From: Rhodotorula mucilaginosa
Taxonomy: Eukaryota > Basidiomycota > Microbotryomycetes > Sporidiobolales > Sporidiobolaceae
Reading direction: 5' to 3'
Length of the DNA stretch: 64,000 nt
Assembly (NCBI GenBank): GCA_034406715.1
Contig: CP137873.1
Location: 372,001-436,000 of the forward strand
This document shows, one piece after another, positions 49,436 to 60,693 of this stretch. A model generated the notes under the pieces. It ran no database searches, was not told the origin of the DNA, and saw nothing but the letters and a program-made list of their open reading frames with translations. Within the stretch, counting starts at the first letter, position 1. Each line of letters starts with the position of its first letter. The translations under genes were made by a program, and so were the position numbers.

Positions 49436-51198
49436 TCACGCCGACGCGGGCAAGGCGATCCCGTGCTTCTCTGCATAGTCGCGCGCGCCGGCGTACCCAA
49501 AGTTGTAAGCGGCGTGTTCCTGCGCGTTGACGACCTTTTCTCCCGGCTTGGGTCCGAGAGCCTTCTCCCGCGAGTAAGACTGGATGCGAGTCGCTCGCTC
49601 GTAGCGGATCTTCTCCGCGAGCTGAAGACGCTCCGGGACTGCCGAGGCAGGGGTCGAGGTCGGGAGCACGACCGCAAGGGCTTCGGCGTCTTCAATTGCT
49701 TGACCGCCGCCTTGACCTTGGTCTGCGTGCAAGAGGCGAACACCGCTTAAGCACCCATAGTTGGAAGACAATGGTGAAGCGAGAAGGGAGAGCTTACGAG
49801 GAAGCATGGCGTGGGCGGCGTCGCCGATGAGGATGACACGCCCCTTGGTCCAAGTCTCGAGCGGATCTTGTTCCCGGAGCTGCCACAGGTTGCAACTCGG
49901 AGCGGCGCTGTGGGGTAGGATCTCCTGTCAGAGTTGAGAAGCGCGCACGGGGAAATTTCGAGGAGATTGTGACCCACCGGAGGATGAATTTGGCGTCGTC
50001 ACAGAAGTTCTCGAAAGACTTGAGGAGCTTTTCGGGGTCTCCCTGTACGTGCCACTCCTCGGTAGAACTCTCCGCTTCCGAGTCCGGCTGTTGCATACCA
50101 GGTAATCAAGTCAGCGGTAGTGCAAAGCTTGTATGCGGCAGAATTGAGACGCACCACGATCGCGACGATGTTGAGCAAAGTTCCTTTGCGGCAGGGGTAG
50201 GCGACCAGACGCCGGTCCGAGCCCATAAAGGTCGTCAAGCCCATGCCTTTCTCGTCTCCGTCGAGAATGGCGAGTGCGCGCGGGTTGTCGAGGAGACGGT
50301 CGCGCGGGATCTGCAGCACCAAGACCATGGTGAGCGTGCATTCTCGATCGCTGACATCAAGTGCGGAGTGGGAAGACTGACGAGAGCGCGGTAGGCCGAG
50401 TGTCCCGACCTGTTGGCGACGAGCTTTTGGCCGAGCACGGCAGTGCGACCGACCGAATGGATGCCGTCGGCCGCGATGATCACGTCCGCGTGAATCTTCT
50501 CGCCGTCCGCGAGCTCGACAACGCCCGCCTCGGGGTCCTGTCGACGTCACAAGTATGTTTTAGTGCCTTGGACTCGAGAGCATGAAGGGCCTTGGATTCC
50601 TGGCGACGGAACAGCGAAGTTGCGCGCAACGGAAGAAACTGCACTTACGATTTGGACAACCCGCGCTGCGGTACGGACGGTTGCTGGCTTGCCCTCTCCG
50701 GCTTCCGTTGTGGCAAGTCGACGCAACTCGTTGTGAAGGTCGACTCGGTGGTTCAGGAGCCACGGGGCGCCGAACTCCTTCCTCGCGAAAATCGGGATCT
50801 TGAAGTGGGTCTTGCCGTCGTGACCGAGTTCATGGTACTGATCCGAGGGAATCGCATCGTCAGCCTACAGCATAAACACGTCGAGACACAGCCTAGGACA
50901 GTGGCATCGCGCACCCATTGCGTCTCCGGGCTGTTGAGGTTGTCGAGGGACATGCCCCAGCCGAGGGCGATCTTGGCCGCGTTCGGCCCGAGGTGGATGG
51001 CGGCGCCGACTTCTTCCTTCAAGCGAGACTGCTCAAGGACGGTGACATTGTGGTGCCGCAATGCAGTCGCGGCCGCAAGTCCGGCGATGCCAGCTGCAGG
51101 TTGAGAAGTGAGAAGGTTGTCCGCACGCCGCGAAATCGCCGTCTGCACTCACCGCCGATCACGACGACGTCGAGTTGCGAGGAGTCTGCGTTGGGCAT
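49436..51198 (-). CDS. FAD-dependent monooxygenase, salicylate-hydroxylase-like
   Basis: This flavoprotein aromatic hydroxylase has the group A (FAD_binding_3) fold and a modelled length of about 430 residues over eight or so exons. The dinucleotide motif VVIGAGIAGLAAATAL forms across intron 1. The second FAD motif is ADVIIAADGIHS. The third, RVILIGDAAHAMLP, is joined by an intron to HQGQGGGQAIEDAEALA, the classic family continuation. The substrate is probably a hydroxybenzoate or similar ring acid, which is inference. It diverges from the PhyH gene over a 274-base promoter and sits beside fumarylacetoacetase, which hints at an aromatic catabolic context. There is no membrane segment. Confidence 0.9.
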
Positions 51199-51472
51199 CT
51201 TGACTTCCTTGAATACTGAAAAGTGTAAGGGGAGGAAAGATGGGGACCAGCGCTGAAAAGAAACTCTCTCGGAAATGTTGCGAGAAGGAAGATTTCCCGG
51301 AAGAGACCCCCACTTCTTTCTCCTCCCCTTTCCTTCTCCTCCTCCCGGACCCCGAACTGGAGCCAGCCGGTGGGCGGCTCGCTTCAGCACGCCTTGTGGA
51401 TGGCGAGCACTCTCTTTGATTCGGCATCTTCTCGTTCACTGCCTGCACCTGCACCGACCAACGACGCTCGAG
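51199..51472. promoter_or_regulatory. Bidirectional promoter, FAD monooxygenase / PhyH dioxygenase
   Basis: The ATGs are 274 bases apart. An in-frame upstream ATG at 51275 would extend PhyH by 66 residues of low-complexity sequence. I treat it as leader. Confidence 0.6.
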
Positions 51473-52884
51473 ATGCCGCACGCGATCCCTCCCAACGTCT
51501 CGCACGACACGCCCGAACTCGACTGCCTCGACTTCTCGGGCGAGACCACCTACGGCGACTTCCGCGACGACATTGTCCGCGATGGCTACGCCGTCGTCAA
51601 GAATGTCATCTCGCCAGAACGAGCTGCTCACTATGTCGGTGCGTGGGGATTGATTCAGTCTCGCCCCGCGGCGCCGTCCGATCTGACATGTTCCATCTCC
51701 GCAGACGACATCCACACCTGGCTCGAGTCCTTCGGCTTGGGCTACGACCGCAACGACCCGTCCACGATCAGGGACGAGTGCCTTCCGATCATCATCGCAA
51801 AGGGACTGGTCCAGGCGTACGGCGCTCCCCACGAGGTGCGTTCATCAGCCGCGCGACGACTGCCGCAAGGACCTCCAGACTCTATCAGCATCGGTTGCTA
51901 ACAAATTCCACCTCACTTTATGCAGAGCTTCACGTGGGGTGTTCGCTCGGAGCCGGGCGTCATCGGCGCCTTTGAAAAGATCTTCAACACCGACGACTTG
52001 CTCGTCTCTTTCGACGCCGTCAACGTCTCGCTCGCCGGCCGGCTCGACAAGAAATACGAGGAGTTCAAGCCGTGGGCTCATCAAGATCAGGACCCCGAAC
52101 GCCCGGGTTTCCGTTGCATCCAAGGTTTCGTCAACCTCCTCCCGAACGGCGACAACGACGGCGGCCTGATGGTCCTCAAGGGCGGCCACCTCGTGTCAGA
52201 AGAGTACCACAAGGCATTCAGTGAGGAGGAAAGGGAGTTCCGGTGGACGAATGAGGTGAGTGCGCGCCGTTTGCTTCTGATCTCGCTTGTTTCGCTGCTG
52301 ACCCTTTTCTTCACCTCCTCGTGCTCAGATGTACCTCTTCAAGGACACCGGCATGAAGTGGTTGGCCGACAAGGGTCTCGAATGGGTCAAGGTGAACGCC
52401 GGGCCCGGCGATCTCGTCCTCTGTACGTCTCAAGCTCAGCCTTTCCGTTTCTCGCCATCTCGAGACTGAGCTGACCATACAATCTCTATACTACCTCGCA
52501 TACATCAGGGGACTCACGTGCACCACACTATAACGTGCCTCCCGCCGGAAACACGAACCGGTTCGTCGTCTATACGTCGTTTGCGCCCGTTTCGACCGCG
52601 ACGAAGGAGGACTTGCAGCAAAAGAAGTGGCTGTTCGAGAAATCGAAGGGCCACTCGCACTGGGCGCAGGGCTTCCAGTACGTCCTCTTTTCCTACGTTG
52701 TCCGCTGTCGGAAGATGCTGACGATTCTCCGCCTCCGCCACACAGGCCTTTCGTCGAGGCCTTCGTCGGTCCGAAGCGAAACGGCGTCCCCGACCCGCAC
52801 AACACTTGGAAGCCGAGGAAGCCGCCCGTACTCAGCGAGCGCGCATACCGCCTCACCGGAATTCCCTACATCGACTCTCTCTAG
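51473..52884 (+). CDS. Phytanoyl-CoA-dioxygenase (PhyH) family oxygenase
   Basis: This is an Fe(II)/2-oxoglutarate-dependent dioxygenase-like protein of 342 residues. Exons 51473-51638, 51705-51835, 51926-52255, 52329-52422, 52509-52677 and 52746-52884 sum to 343 codons. DGYAVVKNVIS is the typical PhyH start. The HxD iron pair is likely in WAHQDQD, the distal His in SRAPHYN, and FVVYTSF follows. GGLMVLKGGHL is the conserved loop after the metal site. Fungal members often act on secondary metabolites or fatty acids rather than phytanoyl-CoA, and no peroxisomal C-terminal signal is obvious (it ends DSL). It is paired head-to-head with the FAD monooxygenase. Confidence 0.88.
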
Positions 52885-53312
52885 CCGTCCGTAGTGCGCT
52901 ATTTTGTAAATCTTCATTCTCGCGAGCTCAAATCGTCCGGGTTTGTTCCCTTTCTGCTCCTGGTACCGAAGACGATTCGCCCGACAAGAGTCTCGGTATA
53001 TCGTCTCTCGTCTTCTTGATTCCAAAAGTCCGTCGACCAAGGCGTGCGCTCTGAGTTTTGACGAAGTCGAGCCTCGACCGGCCGCCCCACTCGCCAATCC
53101 GAGAGACATCGTGGTCGAGTCCAACAGCTCGCTGTGCTCATGGTCACACTTGCTCGTCGACAAAACCCTATTGGACTCTAGCTTAAACGCTTTTGATACT
53201 GCACGCACCACCGTCACAGCGACAACGCGCACCGACGTCCGCGGATCCGCGACCCGCCTCCTCGCCTCATCATCATCAGCGATCGAGTCTCAACCCACAC
53301 CGTCTCGGCGCG
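52885..53312. other. Intergenic: PhyH 3' flank and R-SNARE promoter
   Basis: No gene is seen in these 428 bases. Both neighbours read rightward. Confidence 0.5.
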
Positions 53313-54248
53313 ATGAGCCTGCTACATGCACTCGTCGCTAGAGAAGACACCATCCTCGCCGAGTGCGACAAGAGCTCGGGACAGTACAGCAACGGTCCGT
53401 TCGCCTTTTGTCATCAGCGGGCGACACCTCGACTGACCCTCGTATTTTCCCCAGCCTGCCAAACGATCCTGTCCAAGATCCCACCAAACGACTCCAAGTT
53501 GACGTATGCGGCAGATCAAATCTTGATCCACTACCAGAAGAAGGACGGCGTCACTGCTCTCGTCGTCGCGGAAGATACCGCCGGTCGCAGGGTCCCGTTT
53601 TCGTTTCTCGCCGAATTGCATCGCAAGGTGAGTGTGACTACTAGGAGGGAGTGTCGTGATATTCAAGGCAGCAGCGCTGACCCGCCGTCCACCGTCGCAG
53701 TTCACCTCGTCCTTCAACGCGAATGAGATTGCAGATGCGGTTGCATACGGGCTCAACTCGTTCGAGCGCGAGATAGCGCAGCTCATGGTGAGCCACAAGT
53801 TCTGTCTCCCAAAGTGACTGCCAAGTCCAAGTGGACTGACGTGACCCTGGGGCGTCGCAGCGGCAATACGAAGAGAACCCACCGCAGGACGCCATCAAGA
53901 CCGCGCAGGCCGAACTCGCGGCAACCAAAGACGTCATGGTCAAGTCGATCGATGCAGTGCTTTCGCGAGGAGAGCGGATAGAGATCCTCGTCGACCGGAC
54001 CGACGAGATGTCGCATCAGGCGCGCGCGTTCCGGAAACGAGCGACGGTTGTCCGACGAAAGATGTGGTTCAAGAACGTCAAGGTCTTGTTTGCAGTCGGA
54101 TTTTCGGCAGTAGTGAGTCCCAAGAGTACAGTTCCGTATTAACCTGCGCTGACACTCCCGTGTCTTTGCCTGTGACGGCGCACAGCTGCTCGTCTACCTC
54201 TTGTCGGCCTCCGTCTGCGGCATCGGACTCAACCATTGCCGTTCTTGA
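53313..54248 (+). CDS. VAMP7-type longin R-SNARE
   Basis: This tail-anchored membrane fusion protein of the endosome/vacuole route has 218 residues. Exons 53313-53394, 53455-53627, 53701-53787, 53861-54112 and 54186-54248 sum to 219 codons. The N-terminal longin domain (MSLLHALVAREDTILAE) spans about residues 1-115. The SNARE motif follows with the zero-layer Arg in ILVDRTDEMSHQA. A basic juxtamembrane stretch (RKMWFKNVK) and one C-terminal helix split by the last intron (VLFAVGFSAV / LLVYLLSASVCG) complete the protein. The length equals that of animal VAMP7 (220). In budding yeast the closest functional counterpart would be Nyv1. Confidence 0.92.
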
Positions 54249-54714
54249 TCGACGCCGCACCGTTTCGCACCTGTATCCCGACCATATCCAGTCTTCTGTA
54301 ACTTGTTGTTCCCCCCGGATGCGATGGCGGCGCGAGGTCCAAGTTAACCCCTCGCGCCTTCGCAGTCTTGCGAATCAGCAATCCGCTTTCCTCGGCCCTT
54401 TTCAGCGAGCACGAGAACAGTCTTCAAGTCTCGGTGAGAATAATGCAATGGCAGGCAAAATGAGAGCCGGAGAGCGAGCATCCGCAGCACAATCTCTGTT
54501 CGCCAAGTCGGCTTGCGTGCTCCCCGGTCAGCATGACACCAGACTTGAGTGCCGGACTTCGGCACTGCTTCGCCCTGCCTGCTCGCCGAGGCGTTCCGCT
54601 CTCTTGCTTCTCGCCGAATCACCGACGCGTGCTCCCTAGAGTGCGCAAGCGCTGCGGCAGTCCGAGGTTCATCGAGACCTCCACTCTGCGATCGAACGGA
54701 TCCGAAGCGCAACC
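54249..54714. other. Intergenic, no gene seen
   Basis: 466 bases between two rightward genes. A long minus-strand open frame that crosses it (54344-55315) is antisense to the monooxygenase and was rejected. Confidence 0.5.
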
Positions 54715-57214
54715 ATGGCACCACAGCGGAGGATACGCGTAGCGATAGTCGGAGGAGGCATCTGTGAGTCTTCCTGTCGCGCATGCTCAGCACCAGCAGG
54801 CGACAGACTGACCACTGCTCGCTCTCCTGCGATGCGCATCTCTCGGCCGAACAGCCGGCATCGCTCAAGCTGTCCGCCTGCAAGAAGCGCTCGGCGACAA
54901 CAAGGCGGAAGTCACCATCTACGAACGCTCGAACGAAGCGGGCGGAGTATGGCGCGACTCGCGCTGGGCCGGAGCAGCGTACGACAGCTCGAGCTTCCTC
55001 CCTCCGGTGCCCGACGTATACTGACTTCATTTGCCTCGATCGACAGCGTTGACGTGCCGATACATCTGTACTGCCTGTACAGTCACCTGAACCCGGACTT
55101 TTCGTCGCATTGGGCTGGTCGAGACGAGGTCCTCGCATGTACGTGCCGGTCTCCGCTCCAGCGCGCTCTATGATCTCGGCTTCTTTGAAGCTTTTCTGCA
55201 TTCGAGGTGCACTGCCTTGCTGTACCGAGCACGAGCTGACCCAAGGCTTTTTGCCCGACCCAGACTGGAAACGGATTGTGGCGAAACATCGCCTCGGAGA
55301 CCGCTTCATCTTCAAGGTCGAGTTTGTCGGCTCGCGCTGGGACAGCCTTTCTCAAACGCACACGATCACTTTCCGGCGGGTCGAATCTGGCGAAACGTTC
55401 GAGGTCGAAGCCGACGTCCTGATTTCCGCCACGGGCGCCCTCAACCGCCCAATCACACCAAAAGTACCAGGCCGCGACGACTTTCGCGGACTGCAATGGC
55501 ACTCTTCGCGGTGGAACATCGACGTCGATTTGAAGGGCAAAAAGATTGCCATCGTCGGTAACGGCTCGTCTGGGATCCAGGTCATCCCCAATATCGCCGA
55601 CCTCGAAGGGATCGAGATCGTCCAGTTGTATGTCGAGTTGCCTTCTACTTCTAGTCTTCATACAGCGCAAGCTCATGATCTTACGATGACAGCGTCCGCT
55701 CGCCCGGCTATTTCCGCCCGAAGCACAACTTCGAGTATTCCCGTTTTCAAAAGCTCGTGTTCCGCTACGTTCCTTTCGCCCTGCGGCTGTATCGATGGAA
55801 GATCTACTACGACTACGACTACACCATCCTGTCGCGCGGCACGGGGACGTTCGCGAGCGACTTGCGCGAGAAGCTCTCTCAGGTGAGTCTTGCTCCTTCC
55901 TTTCTCGACAGACCGACATTTTGTTAATCCGCCCCTCGCGAAATAGGGTGTGGTCGACTACATGAAAAAGACGATGCCCGACGAGTACCACGAGGCGCTG
56001 ATCCCGAAGTATCGTAAGGCGACAGCCATCTTTCCGCGGGCCTGTCCCGATTATAACTGACGTTCTTCCTATTCCCTGCGCAGCGATGCACTGCAAGCGT
56101 GTGGCTTACGATGGCGGCTGGCTCGCCTCGCTGAACAAGCCCAACGTGTCCCTCACCGCCTCTCCCATCACGCGCGTGACGCCGACCGGACTCGAAACGG
56201 CCGACGGCAAGCAGTACGACGTCGACATCATTGTCTGGGCGACCGGCTTCGAGGTCAGCGAGACGGGCGTCGGCTTGAACCACAACGTGTTTGGCGAGGA
56301 TGGGAAGGAGCTGCGCGCGACCTGGAAGGAGCGACAAGGCGCGTTCGGGTACCGAGGCATCGCGGCGCCTAACGTACCGAACTACTTTATCGTCCTCGGA
56401 CCGAATGCCATCGCGTACGTCGACGCATTGCGAGCCAGTATGATGCCCGCAGAATGCTGATTCGCTGTTGCCCTCAGACAAAACTGGGGCTGGACCCTCG
56501 GACACAACGTGAGCAGCAGCGAGAAGCTCACTTCACAGCCAAGGTTTTTCCCCTGACTAAAGTATGGACCTGTACAGACCGAGTACATCGCGCGACTGAT
56601 CCGCGGTATGTACGACCGAAAACTGTGCTCGATCGTCGTCAAGGCCTCGATCATGGACTCGTACAACGAGTTCCTCGGGAACCGGCTCGCTCAGACGAGT
56701 CTCTCGAGCGCCGAGTGCGGCACGAGTTGGTACAAGGACCCGATCACGGGCAAGATTGTCGCGCCGGCACCCTGGGGAGCTAGTACGTCTCTTTTTGCGC
56801 GCCCCCCCCCCCCCCCCCCCCCACCACCCCCTTGATTTGCCCGCTTAAAGAATCGCCGTCGAAAACTCAAAGACTGACCCTAATTATCCGCCCTTTTTGT
56901 GTACCTGCGCGCGTGCAGCGGAGTTGTGGACCTACACGCGCAAGATCCGCTGGGAGGACTGGCTCTGCCGGCGCTGGGACGTCGACGCCTCCTCTTCGCC
57001 GTCGGAGCGGAAACCCGTCCAAGTCGAGGTCAAATCGCCGCGGACGTGGACGCCGTGGGGCCTCTTCATGGATTGGCTCGCGCTCAGGATCCGGCGGCGA
57101 CTCGTGAGGCTCATGATCGAGGTCAAACCGGGACGGGAAGCTGGACGGGGCAAAGTCGTTGGGGGAGAAGCTTCGACTCCGTTGCTCGCTGGACCGGAAG
57201 AGTATCTGGCTTGA
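54715..57214 (+). CDS. Baeyer-Villiger-type flavin monooxygenase
   Basis: This FAD- and NADPH-dependent monooxygenase inserts oxygen next to a carbonyl. The first Rossmann motif (VAIVGGGI then SGIAQAV) is split by intron 1. It continues with AAVDVPIHLYCLY, then EVLAYWKRIVAKHRLGDRF across a 123-nt intron. The type I BVMO fingerprint FxGxxxHxxxW is present as FRGLQWHSSRW. The NADPH motif GKKIAIVGNGSSG follows, and ATGFEV lies further on. Ten or more exons are needed, the last starting near 56920. The final intron contains a 21-nt poly(C) tract. The C terminus is a basic, Trp-containing tail after WTYTRKIRWEDWLC. The substrate is unknown; fungal relatives act on cyclic ketones or metabolites. 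Confidence 0.9.
56802..56822 (+). repeat. Poly(C) homopolymer, 21 nt, in last intron of the BVMO gene
   Basis: An uninterrupted run of 21 C lies shortly after the donor of the last intron, followed by more C-rich sequence. On the RNA it forms an unusually long pure-C pyrimidine tract. Such runs are prone to length change and to sequencing error, so the exact number may be wrong. Confidence 0.9.
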
Positions 57215-57393
57215 GGCGAGGGGGCGGCGTCTCCTTTTGTTGGTTATTTGAGAACTCGGGACATATATACAGTTCGACATCTCGGGCTACGATAATTCTG
57301 TTCTTGCCTTAGAGAGAAGGGGGAGAGTTTCTTTTTCTACGAAAGGTTTGTTTCTTCTCCGACGGCCGCTGGAAGGAATCCAGCGCACTCTAC

Positions 57394-59294
57394 CTACCAG
57401 TCATCGTCACTCTCTTCCTCTTCGTCGCTCTCGCCCATGTTGCCCTTCCTCTGGCTGAGCGCAGCCGCGAGCGCACTTGCCAAGTCGCCTCCGCCTCCAC
57501 CTCCTCCACTTGTGCTCGGTTCCTCCGTCGCGGCGGCAGCCGAAGCAGTCGACGTCGCGGCTCCTGCGACGCCGGCGCCGACGATACCGATCGCAGCGAG
57601 CGATCCGGCGTTCTCGATCGCGGTATGGTCCGTCTAGTGGGGGGAGCGCCGTTCGACCGGGGGGGGGGGGGGGGGGGGGGTAATAAAACGAAAGGATCAC
57701 GCCCGCGCCGATGACGGGGGGAGAGAAAAAGGGGAGATAGAGCGAGGAGAAAATCAAACGTTTGTCAGCGCCGGCGCCGCCACCCACCTTCGCGCGCGCG
57801 CGTAAAACTCCCGAGCAAGAAGAAGAAGAAGAAGCAGAGTAGCGTTACCTTTCGAAGGTTGTTGACGCTCTTGCCCTGAATACTAGCGAGCAGTGCATTC
57901 CGAGTATCTCCACCCGGAGGAGGTGCCATGGCCGCCGGAGGTGGCGGCGGAGGGGGAGGGGGAGCACCCGCACCCGCACCCGGCGGTGCGCGTGAAGGCG
58001 GCGGAGGAGGTGGTGGCGGAGGAGGAGGTGCTGCTGCTCCTCCTCGTGCGGGAGGAGGAGGAGGAGGGGCAGGAACTCCACGAGCAGGAGGAGGAGGAGG
58101 AGGTGGTGGTGGTGGTGCCGCAAAGGGCGCGGCAGGCGAAGGGGCCGTTCCCCTCGAAGGCGGCGGGGGCGGTTTCCTCGCGATCCGATGCGGTGCGCCT
58201 CCAGGGGCGCCGCGAGAGGGTGGCGCCGGAGGCGGGACTCGTTTCGAAGAAGAAGTTGGTGGTGCGGGCGGTGGAGGCGGTCTCGACGGTCGACTGCTGC
58301 TGCTGCCGGAAGCTGCTGCCGCTGCTGCTGCTGGCGGAGGCGGTGGCGGTGGTGGTGGAGCAGTGGGGCGCGCTGTACCGGCAGTGGGACCACCGCTGCC
58401 TTGGACAAAGTTGCGGATAAAGTCTTCGTTCTTTTCGATTTGACTCTGCGCGCGCGCGCGTGTGCCGAGAGGGGGTCAGCCCAAAGCAATCTCTCTTTTC
58501 CCCTTTGGACGAAACCAGCCGAGCGACTCGGACTCGGACTCACCCGACTGATGCCCTGGCTCTCGAGTTGCTGAAAGAGGCGTTCCCAACTCGGGTCAAT
58601 GTTGCGGCTCGTAAAGCCCTGGCTGGCGTCAAAGCCCATGTGGGCGACGTGCGAGAAGCCGGTCGGGGCTCCGATCAGGCTCTTGTCGATCGGGGCGCCG
58701 CTCTTTCGCTTGCTGCTGCGGCCCGTCAAGGCGGCCAACTTGCTCGGCGAGTGCGAGTGGGACGACGCTGAGCCGGGCGGAGGGGTGGCCGAACCGCCGC
58801 CGCCTCCTCCTTGGGAAAACTTGGCTGCGTACTTGTTGCGCATCGAGACTTTTTTGAAGAGCTCTGCGGCTTCCGACTCTGAGGAAAAGGCGATCCCGAT
58901 CATGCAGTCCTAGTTGGGCGGGGTCACGGGAAGTTCCGAGCAGGTGGTCAGTTGCCCGGTGCGCGCGTTCGAGAGGGAGGGATAGACTCACATCCGAGGG
59001 GAAGGTGTGGAAAAAGGTGCGGTCCTGGTAGTAGGGCATGTCGGCGAGGACGGCATGTTGCCAGATGACGCCCCTGGTCCCGGCCAAGTCGACGACCTTG
59101 ATCCAGCCGCCGTTTGCGCCCCAGCCGAAAGTGACTGCGCCTGCGATTCCGCTGTAGGACCACTTGGCGGGGTCCGGGTAGGCGTAGTAGACGCGGCCGA
59201 TGGCGGCGGCGTGGATCTTGTCCTTGTGGGCTGTCGGGGCGTACTTTTTCACGAGCGCCTTTTCGTGCGAGGTGAGGGACGAGGTCGAGGGCAT
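57394..59294 (-). CDS. WASP/Las17 homologue, Arp2/3 activator
   Basis: This is a nucleation-promoting factor that drives Arp2/3 actin branching at endocytic patches. Exon 1 (59294-58992) and exon 2 (from 58909 to 58544) encode the WH1/EVH1 domain, with VYYAYPDPAKWSYSGIAGAV and IGIAFSSESEAAELFKKV. A CRIB-like stretch follows (IGAPTGFSHVAHMGFDASQG). Exon 3 (58445 to about 57849) is a long proline-rich region with poly-Pro runs. It ends in a WH2 motif, TRNALLASIQGKSVNNLRK. The last exon carries a short connector and an acidic end EEEESDDDW, the classic Trp-terminated Arp2/3-binding tail. The stop is TAG at 57394-57396. The intron before the last exon contains a 22-nt homopolymer. Fungal Las17 often lacks a CRIB, so its presence here is notable but approximate. 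Confidence 0.92.
57659..57680 (-). repeat. Poly(C) homopolymer (poly(G) on + strand), 22 nt, in WASP intron
   Basis: Read on the strand of the WASP gene this is 22 C close to the 3' splice site of the last intron. It is a second pure-C intronic tract only about 840 bases from the one in the convergent BVMO gene. Confidence 0.9.
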
Positions 59295-59455
59295 AGCTTA
59301 CCCTGTCTCGAGGCAGACTCTGGCCCTCTACGCAGAGCGTGAGCAGGAAGAGATCGAGGTCAGAGGAGAGAGTGACGTGCGGGAGTGAGCGAGCCTAACC
59401 TCGGTCTGCACTTTGACCACCGCACAGAGTCGCAGTCGAGAGCACGCGAACGCAC
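59295..59455. promoter_or_regulatory. Bidirectional promoter, WASP / calmodulin
   Basis: Only 161 bases separate the divergent start codons, the shortest such gap in the window. The two products both serve actin and calcium control, so coordinated expression is plausible but unproven. Confidence 0.6.
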
Positions 59456-60283
<828 letters not shown>

Positions 60284-60693
60284 AAAAACAGAACTCGCTC
60301 GCTCGCGAATCCCGACCCCCTCGCTTTTTTCTGCTTCTCCTCCCGCGTCCCCGCGCGCGCGCGTCCGGCCTTGTGTAACACCTGATACCATCTTGACGAT
60401 CGCCGGCTTCCTCTTTGGACTTGGAACCTCGCACCGGGAGCAACTCGACTCTTGGAATCTAACCACGGACCTTTTTCTTTTCCCACATCATTCTCCTTCT
60501 TCTGGCAAGCTTTCTGCATACCAATGATTTCTTGCATGTTCTCTACGGACTTGGTGCAGTGTTCATCTACGAGTTGCACACGGGCGGATCAAAGTCGGGT
60601 CTGGACCAAGAGCCTTCCGGCGGCCCGGTGGACTCTCCTCAGCCCTTGTCGACCCGCTTCGTACAGGATGACAACGAGCGTTCGCTGGGCGGG

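Noticed and set aside
51275-51472. In-frame upstream ATG extending PhyH by 66 residues
   Set aside because: It has no family similarity and would consume most of the divergent promoter.
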